From Marinibactrum halimedae (lineage in GTDB: Bacteria; Pseudomonadota; Gammaproteobacteria; Pseudomonadales; Cellvibrionaceae), in contig NZ_JAJQVM010000023.1 in the NCBI RefSeq assembly GCF_021234875.1, positions 1 to 64,000 on the forward strand: a stretch of DNA of 64,000 bases. The letters are read 5' to 3'. This document shows positions 38,301 to 46,303 of the stretch, piece after piece (position 1 is the stretch's first letter; every line of letters starts with the position of its first letter). A program made the position numbers and the translations under genes. The notes under the pieces are model-generated. The model saw only the letters and a list, made by a program, of their open reading frames with translations, had not been told where the DNA came from and did not search any database.

Positions 38301-40013
38301 TTACTGCATGACATAATAATACGGTGGCACTCCTTGCTGAGCCACACTGTTGGACATTTTGGGAGGGGGAGAAGCACCGTTGGATTTGGTGGTTTTCTCT
38401 GGCGTCGGAATGAGCAGTGGCGCCACCGTTTGTAAATTTGGTAAACCAAACCCTGAGCGCTCCGAGCCAAATTGCAAAGGGCAAGATGTTTCACACAACA
38501 TATTAAATAACGCTCTTACACGATTGTAATCACGCGCCTTACATTCATTTTTAAATATAGGGTGATGAGCCAATAAGAGCCCTGCCAAGCCAGTAATATG
38601 CGGGGCAGACATAGAGGTACCCGAGTCAGGAAAATACGTATTATCTGGCCCGGTAGACACAATTGACACACCCGGTGCAGACACATTCACTTGTGGGCCA
38701 AATGAAGTAAAACGAGGTGAAAAAATGCCGGTTGTTGTCATTAATTCAGGATTGACTTGTGAAGCATCCCACGTGTTTTCTCGCACTTCTGTTGTGGCAC
38801 CAATAGCAGACACAGCCAGTGTATTGGCAGAATTTGCGGGGAATTGTACAGGCCCACCACTATTACCTGCGGCAACGACCATCGCTACACCCGACATGGA
38901 GGCCTCTTCAATATGCTGCTCCACAATCGGTGACACATTGGGTGTACCCAAACTTAAATTGGCCACATCCACATTTTCTTCCATACAAATTTTGATGGCT
39001 TCCACCAACGCCGAGGTAGTACCACCGGGGAAAACTTTAACAACAATGATCTCCGCTTCCGGGCAAAAACCACGCAATTGCCCATTTTCTCCATTCGCGG
39101 TAATCATGCCCGCCACATGAGTCCCATGACCAATGGTATCAACGTTCCAGACTTTCACATCATCGGAACCGGTAACGTTGTAACCTCTTGTGACGTGGTT
39201 TAATAATTCATGAGTACCCAAACCAGAATCGATAATGGCAATTTTGACGCCTTTACCGGTTAATCGAGATTCTTGATCGGCCAACCCCATTAATTTTTGA
39301 CCCCAACCATAACGAAAGTCATTAGGGAAACCGGGAATAGTCTCTGCCAAGGAGCTTAATCGAATAACGTTCACAGAATCTTTGGTTAAGGCGGGATTAT
39401 CCACATATACATCCCAATACATGGTTTTTGCTTTAGCAAATACGGTATCAATGTGGGAGTTTGGCATGGTTTTTAGAGAGAGCTTCGCCATCCCTTTACT
39501 GTTTGTAGAACCACTCGCCATAGTGCCAGCAGAAGAAATTTGAATTTCCACTCCCGTCAAAGGAATGTCTCCTTCGCCTAACACCAGAAATTCATAAGTA
39601 ATTTGCGTCGCCACTTTGGCGAGAGAATAACGCCTTGCTGGAATTTGTGCTTGCACGCCAACACTGTCCATATAATCCAATGTTTGCTCTTCTTCTACAT
39701 GGATGTGAGGCGGGAGATTACTTAAAAGAGAAGCGCAATCGTCTGTTCCCATCTCCACCACATGCACTTCTTTCGTTTCATTAGGGGAAATAGACTGGGG
39801 CGAAAATGTGGTATTCGGTTTAATGGTTTTCACGATATTGGCATTCGGAATAGTTTCAACAAACCGCTTTAATTCATGAGATTGAAGCGGTTGAATGCCA
39901 GATTGCAAAGCAAAATTGCCGCGCTTGGATGCCACTAAATAACGTTTTTTATTTTTAGGCGCAAACAACACATTTTGATTATTTGCTTCTGGGGGGGAGT
40001 TGTCATTTTTCAT
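38301..40013 (-). CDS. Subtilisin-like (S8) serine protease with inserted beta domain
   Basis: 570 aa. A pro-region of about 115 residues (YLVASKRGNFALQ to HVEEEQTLDYM) is followed by an Ig-like or carboxypeptidase-regulatory-like segment (about 130-222, with TGVEIQISSAGTMASGS), then the catalytic domain: Asp262 in IAIIDSGLG, His296 in GHGTHVAGM, Asn384 in AAGNSGG and Ser467 in SGTSMSAPH. No signal peptide is visible, so the enzyme is cytoplasmic or leaves by another route. The C-terminus ends in PPYYYVMQ. It follows the repeat-protein gene by 80 bp on the same strand and is the likely partner of that protein. Confidence 0.92.
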   Translation of the reverse strand: MKNDNSPPEANNQNVLFAPKNKKRYLVASKRGNFALQSGIQPLQSHELKRFVETIPNANIVKTIKPNTTFSPQSISPNETKEVHVVEMGTDDCASLLSNLPPHIHVEEEQTLDYMDSVGVQAQIPARRYSLAKVATQITYEFLVLGEGDIPLTGVEIQISSAGTMASGSTNSKGMAKLSLKTMPNSHIDTVFAKAKTMYWDVYVDNPALTKDSVNVIRLSSLAETIPGFPNDFRYGWGQKLMGLADQESRLTGKGVKIAIIDSGLGTHELLNHVTRGYNVTGSDDVKVWNVDTIGHGTHVAGMITANGENGQLRGFCPEAEIIVVKVFPGGTTSALVEAIKICMEENVDVANLSLGTPNVSPIVEQHIEEASMSGVAMVVAAGNSGGPVQFPANSANTLAVSAIGATTEVRENTWDASQVNPELMTTTGIFSPRFTSFGPQVNVSAPGVSIVSTGPDNTYFPDSGTSMSAPHITGLAGLLLAHHPIFKNECKARDYNRVRALFNMLCETSCPLQFGSERSGFGLPNLQTVAPLLIPTPEKTTKSNGASPPPKMSNSVAQQGVPPYYYVMQ

Positions 40014-40093
40014 GAGCGATCTCCAAATTTATTGTGCAGGTCAGTAGAAAAGCACTGCCAGCCATTGCGGCTGACAGCAGAAATACGCCCAAG

Positions 40094-41476
40094 CTAGGCG
40101 TTATAGGCATAGGTTGGTTGTGCAGAGAAAGGCAAAATTTGCTGCGCAAGATGTCCTGCCGTTTTGCCCACTTGAGCACCTAACTCTTGGTTACCCAAAT
40201 AATTACCAATGAAGGAGCCCACAGGTTGACCGATCTGATTCATCAAATCGCCTATCGCCCCTTGTGGCGCAAATTGAGGTCCTGCTCCAAATGGCAATAA
40301 ATGCCCTAACTGGCCGGCCATTTGACCTGCAACTGGTGCAAATGAGCTAATGGCATTACCGATGGCACCTTGTGGCGCAAATTGTGGGCCTGCACCGAAA
40401 GGCAATAAGTGCCCTAGCTGACCCGCCAACTGACTGGCAACCGGCGCAATACTGCTGATGGCATTACCTACCGCACCTTGTGGCGCAAATTGTGGGCCTG
40501 CACCGAAAGGCAATAAGTGCCCTAACTGACCCGCCAACTGACCGGCAACCGGCGCAATACTACTGATCGCATTACCCACGGCACCTTGAGGTGCAAACTG
40601 AGGGCCGGCACTGAAAGGCAGTAAATGCCCTAACTGGCCCGCCAACTGACCGGCAACCGGCGCAATAGTGCCGATTGCATTACCCACGGCACCTTGAGGT
40701 GCAAACTGAGGGCCGGCACTGAAAGGCAGTAAATGCCCTAACTGGCCCGCCAACTGACCGGCAACCGGAGCAATAGTGCCGATTGCATTACCCACGGCAC
40801 CTTGAGGTGCAAACTGAGGGCCGGCACTGAAAGGCAGTAAATGCCCTAACTGGCCCGCCAACTGACCGGCAACCGGAGCAATAGTGCCGATTGCATTACC
40901 GACAGCACCTTGAGGCACAAACTGAGGGCCGGCACTGAAAGGCAGTAAATGCCCTAACTGGCCCGCCAACTGACCTGCAACCGGAGCAATAGTGCCGATA
41001 GCATTACCGACAGCACCTTGAGGCACAAACTGAGGGCCGGCACTGAAAGGCAGTAAATGCCCTAACTGGCCCGCCAACTGACCTGCAACCGGAGCAATAG
41101 TGCCGATCGCATTACCAACAGCGCCTTGAGGCACAAACTGAGGGCCGGCACTGAAAGGCAGTAAATGCCCTAACTGGCCCGCCAACTGACCTGCAACCGG
41201 AGCAATAGTGCTGATCACATTACCAACAGCACCTTGTGGCACAAATTGAGGACCGGCACTGAAAGGAAGAAGTCTGGCTAATTGTCCTGCTGCAGACCCT
41301 ACTGCACCACCAAGCGCAGTACCAACACCAGGAGCGACAGCAGAACCAATGGCTCCACCTACTGCTGGAGCAACACTACCAATAATATCGCCGATTGCAC
41401 CTTGAGGCATAAAATGTGTAATCGGAGCATAAGAAACTTGAGGATTTGCGAAATGTGACGTATTGACATAGTTCAT
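40094..41476 (-). CDS. Glycine-rich 36-residue-repeat protein
   Basis: 460 aa with no recognised family. Start at ATG 41476 (MNYVNTSHF), with AAGGG upstream; a longer frame is less likely. After a distinct N-terminal part (to residue 68, itself beginning MPQGAIGDIIG and carrying glycine-zipper-like spacing) come nine near-identical 36-residue units: LLPF-S/G-AGPQF-V/A-PQGAVGNAI... IAPVAGQLAGQLGH, then a partial tenth and the tail ILPFSAQPTYAYNA. Each unit has a small-residue, amphipathic helix-like half. No signal peptide. Adjacent subtilase suggests that the chain is cut into unit-sized products, but this is inference; a structural or membrane-inserting role is equally open. Confidence 0.78.
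   Translation of the reverse strand: MNYVNTSHFANPQVSYAPITHFMPQGAIGDIIGSVAPAVGGAIGSAVAPGVGTALGGAVGSAAGQLARLLPFSAGPQFVPQGAVGNVISTIAPVAGQLAGQLGHLLPFSAGPQFVPQGAVGNAIGTIAPVAGQLAGQLGHLLPFSAGPQFVPQGAVGNAIGTIAPVAGQLAGQLGHLLPFSAGPQFVPQGAVGNAIGTIAPVAGQLAGQLGHLLPFSAGPQFAPQGAVGNAIGTIAPVAGQLAGQLGHLLPFSAGPQFAPQGAVGNAIGTIAPVAGQLAGQLGHLLPFSAGPQFAPQGAVGNAISSIAPVAGQLAGQLGHLLPFGAGPQFAPQGAVGNAISSIAPVASQLAGQLGHLLPFGAGPQFAPQGAIGNAISSFAPVAGQMAGQLGHLLPFGAGPQFAPQGAIGDLMNQIGQPVGSFIGNYLGNQELGAQVGKTAGHLAQQILPFSAQPTYAYNA
40301..41272 (-). repeat. Nine 108-bp tandem repeats in the repeat-protein gene
   Basis: Period exactly 108 bp (for example the motif CTGAAAGGCA recurs at 40611 and 40719). Units in the middle are almost identical at DNA level, and end units diverge, as expected of unequal recombination. 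Copy number probably varies between strains. Confidence 0.9.
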
Positions 41477-41702
41477 AAGCTTAACCCTTTTATGGATTTT
41501 TGTTATCAACCTGAACAAGCATCATGGCTTGCTGGCCACAAGAGTATTGTGTTGGGTGCTTAATTTCTAAAGGTTAAAAGAGTGTGCCACGCACAGGTTC
41601 ATATCAAAAATTTGCGTTTCATACATAAGTATTACGCTTAACTTTTATGACAACATTGCTACACCTCCACGACAAAATAATGCGCTTGACAAACCCTATA
41701 CA

Positions 41703-42038
41703 TTAACGTTTTAACAATGTTGTTAATAAATTATCGACCTGTGTGGCGCACTGTTCGTCTATTTTTCTCATATTCATAATCACATTAATTTCATTTTCAG
41801 AAGCAGAGAAATGTTTATGCTGCAATGTTGTACCTCGACCTAACAACAACCAATCCAATGAAACATCCAACTCTTCGCTGATTTTAATGGCATTTGACAG
41901 TGAAATATTACCTGTTGTCTGCCAACGAGAAATGGTGCTCTCATCTACATTCAACGACGCCGCAATAGGAGAATATTTTTTTATGTTTTGGTTTTTCATG
42001 ACAACGCGAAGGCGTTCGGCGATATTTTTTTTATTCAT
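41703..42038 (-). CDS. CI-like helix-turn-helix regulator
   Basis: 111 aa. NKKNIAERLRVVMKNQNIKKYSPIAASLNVDESTISRWQTTGNI carries an N-terminal helix-turn-helix of the phage CI/Xre type (recognition helix near residues 33-45), ending in a short charged C-terminal part without a peptidase domain. I start at ATG 42038, with GAGGAAAA 10 bases upstream; an in-frame GTG nine bases before would be too close to it. It lies upstream of the repeat-protein gene on the same strand and probably represses this locus. Confidence 0.82.
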   Translation of the reverse strand: MNKKNIAERLRVVMKNQNIKKYSPIAASLNVDESTISRWQTTGNISLSNAIKISEELDVSLDWLLLGRGTTLQHKHFSASENEINVIMNMRKIDEQCATQVDNLLTTLLKR

Positions 42039-42207
42039 AGGTGCCACTTTTCCTCATCATGATCGCTTTAATTAGACAATTTCTTAAGAAAGAAAATTTT
42101 TTTTATGGTTATTTTACATTACTCAAACATACAACCAACACACACAAGCAAGGCAAAAAAATGACGATTTCATACTAGGAGAATCTCACCATAACGCATG
42201 TATTTTT

Positions 42208-42238
42208 TTGATACTTAAACGTAAAATCAACGTATAAT
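42208..42238 (+). promoter_or_regulatory. Possible promoter of the AraC-type gene
   Basis: TTGATA (42208-42213) and TATAAT (42233-42238) with a 19-bp spacer, 160 bp before the start codon. Two AACGTA-like copies (42220 and 42229 region) lie in the spacer and could be regulator half-sites. The rest of 42039-42398 shows nothing else. Confidence 0.35.
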
Positions 42239-42398
42239 TAACATCCATCCTGGAGAGATGAAAACTCAATTCAAAAAAAGCATCGCCAGTCATACCAGTG
42301 AAACACAAGTGCTTAGAATACAGACTTGATATAAAAATTCAGGCTTTAAAGTCGCATTAAATTCCTTTTTTATTCATCTATTTTATTAAGGATTTGTC

Positions 42399-42833
42399 AT
42401 GGCAACACCGGTAGACATCCACCCTACTTCATTCAAAAAATACCTAAGCCCCACTCTGAAGCCCCACCCGCATTCTCTCAAAAAAAATCAATCAAAATCC
42501 ATCAGCCAAAAGGCAATAGATTTTTTACAAAAAAATTTGAATAAGAAATTTACGCTTGATCAGGTAGCACGTTCTATCGGCACTAACCGCAATACCTTAT
42601 GCGAAAAATTTAAAAAAGAACAAGGGGAGAGTGTGTATTACTGGTTGAGGAAAAAAAAACTATACAAAGCCATCGAACTGATGAAAACCACTGAACTCAC
42701 CATGAAAATTATTGCCCAAATGGTAGGCTATACCTACTATGCCAGCTTTGTATCAGCATTTAAGGCGTATTTTGGCTTATCGCCAAATGAGTATCGACTT
42801 TCCGTCAAACCTTTGCCTTTCCGTAACACCTGA
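42399..42833 (+). CDS. AraC-type DNA-binding protein, short form
   Basis: 144 aa containing essentially only the AraC/XylS double helix-turn-helix: FTLDQVARSIGTNRNTLCEKFKKE is the first and MKIIAQMVGYTYYASFVSAFKAYFGLSPNEYR the second (residues about 50-135). There is no ligand-binding domain, so its activity probably depends on its amount. The 45 N-terminal residues are lysine- and serine-rich. It is divergent from the CI-like gene and may activate the repeat-protein/protease genes. A ribosome site AAGGATTT precedes ATG 42399. Confidence 0.88.
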   Translation: MATPVDIHPTSFKKYLSPTLKPHPHSLKKNQSKSISQKAIDFLQKNLNKKFTLDQVARSIGTNRNTLCEKFKKEQGESVYYWLRKKKLYKAIELMKTTELTMKIIAQMVGYTYYASFVSAFKAYFGLSPNEYRLSVKPLPFRNT

Positions 42834-42888
42834 ACCTTACGCAATCATTTTTTACACAACCACTTTACTTAACCGCTTACTTATTATT

Positions 42889-42918
42889 AATTTGCTTAAC
42901 AACAATTTGCTTAACAAG
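42889..42918 (+). repeat. 15-bp duplication after the AraC-type gene
   Basis: AATTTGCTTAACAAC (42889-42903) and AATTTGCTTAACAAG (42904-42918), downstream of the stop at 42833. Confidence 0.65.
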
Positions 42919-42928
42919 GGCGTCTAAG

Positions 42929-42967
42929 AACGTCTTTTAATAAACGCGCCACATTAAGACGTTTTTT
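42929..42967 (+). terminator. Terminator of the AraC-type gene
   Basis: AACGTCTT (42929-42936) with AAGACGTT (42956-42963) and pairing of the AAT/ATT next to them, followed by TTTT. Confidence 0.7.
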
Positions 42968-43009
42968 ACTGGCGACAAATTCAATTTAACATTACTTCAA
43001 TGCAAACAA

Positions 43010-43042
43010 AAAAGCCCTGCTCACCAAGTCAGCAGGGCTTTT
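43010..43042. terminator. Terminator of the DUF1826 gene
   Basis: AAAAGCCCTGCT (43010-43021) pairs perfectly with AGCAGGGCTTTT (43031-43042). It ends the minus-strand gene at 43067 and can also act on the plus strand. Confidence 0.85.
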
Positions 43043-43066
43043 AGCTTAAATGAAAACGTTTTCGTA

Positions 43067-43720
43067 TCAATAAAAATCTAGTGTCAGTAATAAGCGGCAT
43101 TGTCCAGAATGCAGTGCCGGAGACCGATGAACAATTCCTGATTGCTCATTCCCCTCCCAACCACTTCCTTTGAGCAAAGCGACCTCTTGCGAACCCAATT
43201 GCTGAATGGCATCCGACGTTGGATAAAGCCCTGACTCCTCGTCTGACAAGCCTTTAGAGCCGCGCCCCAGAAGACTCCGATTCACATCCGTCTCCTGCAA
43301 CCACTGCGACCCAGGCCCTCCATAAGTAGACACCATGCGACAAGGAATATTATCCACATGAAATTTAGGGCACATGGCTTTACGCAAAGGAGTTAAACGT
43401 AACCCCACTTCTTTGACCTCAAACAAGCAACTAAACATGTCAATCAGTAGCTCTAAATCGGCAATAAATTCGTCTTTATGCTTAAGCTCCGGTAATTCTT
43501 GACTTAGAAGAGCTTCGACATCCTCTGTCGGGACAATCTGTTTAATCGCCCAGGCTTCATGTTTTTGACACCACTCTTGAGCGTAAGTATCCAAATTAGG
43601 GTTAAGAGTTCGCTGCCAAACAGCGAGATTAATGTGGTCCTCATAAACTTGGGTCAACACCTCAGCTGACGCCCCTAATGCGGGTTGTGCCCACGCTATT
43701 TCTGTACATGTTTCACCCAT
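43067..43720 (-). CDS. DUF1826 domain protein, possibly zinc-responsive
   Basis: 217 aa of the DUF1826 family. The core is MCPKFHVDNIPCRMVSTYGGPGSQWL (His121, Asp123) with a later VHRSPAL and ALHSGQC region; the HxD...H layout resembles cupin-type iron/2-oxoglutarate oxygenases, but no activity is known to me. From memory, family members occur near zinc-limitation genes such as COG0523 chaperones in other genomes; this is not checked. The 5' region carries a Zur-like box and ten TACAAC copies. Last gene before its own terminator. Confidence 0.78.
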   Translation of the reverse strand: MGETCTEIAWAQPALGASAEVLTQVYEDHINLAVWQRTLNPNLDTYAQEWCQKHEAWAIKQIVPTEDVEALLSQELPELKHKDEFIADLELLIDMFSCLFEVKEVGLRLTPLRKAMCPKFHVDNIPCRMVSTYGGPGSQWLQETDVNRSLLGRGSKGLSDEESGLYPTSDAIQQLGSQEVALLKGSGWEGNEQSGIVHRSPALHSGQCRLLLTLDFY

Positions 43721-43782
43721 ATTTATCCCTCAAATGCTCTAGCGTCTTAAACAACGCGCTTTTACAGCGTACTCTTTACTCT

Positions 43783-43842
43783 TACAACTACAACTACAAC
43801 TACAACTACAACTACAACTACAACTACAACTACAACTACAAC
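43783..43842 (-). repeat. (TACAAC)10 hexanucleotide microsatellite
   Basis: Exactly ten perfect TACAAC copies over 60 bp, 63 bp upstream of the DUF1826 start codon. On that gene's strand the last units form GTTGTAA, and TTGTAA with TAAAAG 17 bp downstream gives a weak promoter match. Repeat-number change would move the upstream box relative to the start site. An 88-codon overlapping plus-strand frame (43678-43944) reads poly-Asn-Tyr here but looks non-coding. Confidence 0.9.
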
Positions 43843-43871
43843 GCTTCTCTACAGTCTCACAACTCAAAACG

Positions 43872-43888
43872 ATGTTATAACATAACAT
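43872..43888. promoter_or_regulatory. Zur-type palindromic operator
   Basis: ATGTTAT-AAC-ATAACAT (43872-43888) is a perfect 7-3-7 palindrome and matches the core of the gammaproteobacterial Zur box (ATGTTAT-N3-ATAACAT). It lies 152 bp upstream of the DUF1826 start on one side and 262 bp before the lipoprotein ORF on the other. No zur or znu gene is in the window. Confidence 0.65.
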
Positions 43889-43957
43889 TAGGTAACAAGA
43901 AACTACGACACAGAGTCAACTCTCTCACAGAAAACCAAGACTGAAAGCTCATACTAT

Positions 43958-43987
43958 TACCCTGTAAATCGATACCCTGTAAATCGA
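43958..43987. repeat. Perfect 15-bp duplication
   Basis: TACCCTGTAAATCGA occurs twice without a mismatch or gap, between the Zur-like box and the lipoprotein ORF. Confidence 0.75.
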
Positions 43988-44150
43988 GTCATTATCAGCA
44001 GAACGACTGTGAACCGATGAATGTTTTGGCTGTCAGATCACCCTTGTAAGGTATTTTGTTGATTGAACCATCGCGAATAAAGCATCAACACGCCCTTGTA
44101 AAAACAACCCTTAAATTCCAATCATTGAACAAACAGGACAATAACAACCC

Positions 44151-44471
44151 ATGACTCCACGGATAAACACTGCTATAAACGATAAAAAACTCATACCAGC
44201 AGTATTTATAACTATTGCGACTATCTGGCTCCAAAGCTGCGTTGTGCTACCCAAAAGTGATAATGCTCATCAAGCCAAATGTGAGATTTCCAGTGACAGA
44301 AAAACATTGCGCGTCGTTAATCTTGTTGAAGAAACCAACTCGTTTTATTCCATTGAAGGGGTCATTGCCACGCCTATTATTTATCCCACTACGGCAATTC
44401 TGTCGGGGACGTATGTCGCGGTAAATAACATATATCATCTGGGAGAAGAGAAAATTAAATGCTCTAAGTAA
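44151..44471 (+). CDS. Small putative lipoprotein
   Basis: 106 aa. A hydrophobic stretch ends in the lipobox-like WLQSC (Cys about 26), so it is probably a lipoprotein. The rest contains SIEGVIATPIIYPTTAILSGTYVAVNNIYHLGEEKIKC, with two further Cys. No family recognised. The ribosome site is weak. It could belong to the promoter region with the Zur-like box, but the 262-bp distance makes control uncertain. Confidence 0.55.
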   Translation: MTPRINTAINDKKLIPAVFITIATIWLQSCVVLPKSDNAHQAKCEISSDRKTLRVVNLVEETNSFYSIEGVIATPIIYPTTAILSGTYVAVNNIYHLGEEKIKCSK

Positions 44472-44535
44472 TTAACAACATTGAGGAAATACAAAGACAA
44501 TCTAAACGCTGTATTTCCTCTGATGCAGAAAATCG

Positions 44536-45579
44536 TTATACCAACTCACCTAATAAATCATCGTGATACTCGGCTAATTCTTCACCTTTTTTCACTTTTT
44601 GAATGAAGTCAGGGTTTGCAATAAAAGGGCGACCAATAGCAAGTAAATCAAACTGATTGTTGTTAATAGCCGAACTCCCTGTTTCGGCAGTGTAACCACC
44701 GACGCCAACTAAGGTTTTTGAATAATAACGGCGCACATAATTTGATGCGGTACCTTCCAGGTAGTCAAACTCCATCGAGTCATCAAAGATACCAATATGC
44801 AGAAACGCCAAATCACGCTTTTCGAGTTCTGGTAGTAAATAATCAAATACCGCTCGATCCCGTACATCTCCCTCCATATTAAAATACGCTCCCGGAGAAA
44901 TTCTCAACGCCGTACGATCTGAACCAATTCGCTCAATGATGGCATCCACGACCTCCAATGGGAAACGCACCATATTTTCCGGAGTGCCGCCATATTCATC
45001 GTCTCGACTATTGGCGCCATAATGCAAAAACTGATCAATTAAGTAACCATTGGCTCCGTGAATTTCAACACCGTCAAACCCGGCCTCTAAGGCATTCGCG
45101 GCAGCTTGAGCGTAATCGTCAACCAACTGTTTAAGCTCCCCAGGAGTGGCAGGGGTCGGCTCGATATAGGTCAACTCACGCATCCTCGGTACAGTGCCGT
45201 CCACTTGAATTGGAGAAGGGGCGAGAACCTTATCCCCCTTCCAAAAATAGGGATGGGCAACACGCCCGGTATGCCATAGCTGCGCAAACATTTTCCCACC
45301 CTTTCGGTGTACCGCATCCGTCACATTTCTCCAGCCCTGAATTTGCTCAGGGGTAAATAACCCTGGTGTATTCGGATAGCCCTGGCCATCTGCTCGAATA
45401 ATGGTGGCTTCAGAAATAATCAAACCCGCTTCGGCCCGACGGGCATAATAATCGGCCATGGCTTGTGTCGGCACCAAATTGTCATCTGCCATGCATCGAG
45501 TCAATGGAGCCATAAGGATACGATTGGAAAGAGACAAGGTCTCGTTTAATGGAAAAGGTTTAAAAAGTGTCTCTAACAT
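44536..45579 (-). CDS. Old-yellow-enzyme (NemA-like) alkene reductase
   Basis: 347-aa FMN-dependent reductase of electrophilic alkenes and nitro compounds. Landmarks: MAPLTRCMADD, AQLWHTGRVAHPYF with conserved active-site residues, GFDGVEIHGANGYLIDQFL, and RPFIANPDFIQK near the end. I start at ATG 45579 (MLETLFKPF), with AGGATT upstream. It is divergent from a TetR-type gene across a region with three operator-like palindromes, the standard nemR-nemA pattern. Confidence 0.92.
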   Translation of the reverse strand: MLETLFKPFPLNETLSLSNRILMAPLTRCMADDNLVPTQAMADYYARRAEAGLIISEATIIRADGQGYPNTPGLFTPEQIQGWRNVTDAVHRKGGKMFAQLWHTGRVAHPYFWKGDKVLAPSPIQVDGTVPRMRELTYIEPTPATPGELKQLVDDYAQAAANALEAGFDGVEIHGANGYLIDQFLHYGANSRDDEYGGTPENMVRFPLEVVDAIIERIGSDRTALRISPGAYFNMEGDVRDRAVFDYLLPELEKRDLAFLHIGIFDDSMEFDYLEGTASNYVRRYYSKTLVGVGGYTAETGSSAINNNQFDLLAIGRPFIANPDFIQKVKKGEELAEYHDDLLGELV

Positions 45580-45595
45580 GAGTGAATCCTCAATC

Positions 45596-45661
45596 TTGAA
45601 TGTTTGTTCAAAATAAACATTCTTGAGCAAACATTCAAGATATTTTTGAATATTTATTCAA
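45596..45661. promoter_or_regulatory. Triple operator-like palindromes between OYE and TetR genes
   Basis: Three 16-bp elements of the form TTGAAT-n-ATTCAA: 45596-45611, 45623-45638 and 45646-45661 (the last is a perfect 7-2-7). A larger perfect 14-bp inverted pair (45593-45606 with 45628-45641) links the first two. They overlap both divergent promoters and are the obvious sites for the TetR-type repressor. Confidence 0.72.
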
Positions 45662-45724
45662 GTATTGGTAAGATTGGCGCTCATTGAACAATCAATAACA
45701 TCAAGAAAAAGGCTGGAACCCCCT

Positions 45725-46303
45725 ATGCGTAGTGCAGAGTTTGACCGGGAAGAGGTATTACGTTCTGCCATGGAGGCTTTCCTTGCTAAAGGTTATGGCA
45801 AAACCAGCATGACCGACTTGAAGCACGCAACAGGCCTTCATCCTGGCTCCATTTACTGTGCGTTTGAAAACAAGCGGGGCCTGTTGTTGGCTTCGCTTGA
45901 ACAGTACAAGCTTGACCGAAGCCATGAATTTGAATATTTTTTTAAACAAGAGGATTCGGTATTAAACGGATTACGATCCTACCTTGCACAGGTAGTAAAA
46001 GAGTGCGACCGCGACAACATTAAAGACTGTTTACTGCAAAAAGCTCTGAGCGAGCTAGCTCAACAAGACGAAGAAGTTGAATTGGTGATTGCCGAAAGCT
46101 TAGGCCAATGGCAAAAAGGCATTGAAGACAAACTCCTACAAGCACAACAAAATAATGAACTCACTACAGACAGAAACCACAGAGAATTAGCGCAATTCTT
46201 GGTGATGGGTATCTACGGCCTTCGTACTTTTTCCCACACACAACCCGAAAAAGGTGTTTTGCAACGTCTGGCTAATGAGTTATTTGACTATATTTCTCAA
46301 TAA
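45725..46303 (+). CDS. TetR-family repressor
   Basis: 192 aa. The N-terminal helix-turn-helix reads KTSMTDLKHATGLHPGSIYCAFENKRGL (residues about 25-53); the C-terminal part is the helical ligand domain with several Cys (ECDRDNIKDCLLQ), which in NemR-type proteins sense electrophiles. Start at ATG 45725; the longer frame is less likely. It should repress the divergent alkene reductase and itself. Confidence 0.9.
   Translation: MRSAEFDREEVLRSAMEAFLAKGYGKTSMTDLKHATGLHPGSIYCAFENKRGLLLASLEQYKLDRSHEFEYFFKQEDSVLNGLRSYLAQVVKECDRDNIKDCLLQKALSELAQQDEEVELVIAESLGQWQKGIEDKLLQAQQNNELTTDRNHRELAQFLVMGIYGLRTFSHTQPEKGVLQRLANELFDYISQ

Noticed and set aside
40094-41518. CRISPR-like periodicity from the regular 108-bp repeats
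   Set aside because: Repeats are contiguous, without unique spacers, and remain in frame as 36-residue protein units.
38301-42833. Prophage or toxin-antitoxin module because of the CI-like repressor
   Set aside because: No integrase, structural or lysis gene and no small toxin-antitoxin pair nearby; the repressor alone is not evidence of a phage.
43678-43944. 88-codon plus-strand frame with a poly-Asn-Tyr stretch
   Set aside because: It is produced by the TACAAC microsatellite, has no ribosome site, and overlaps the start of the DUF1826 gene on the other strand.
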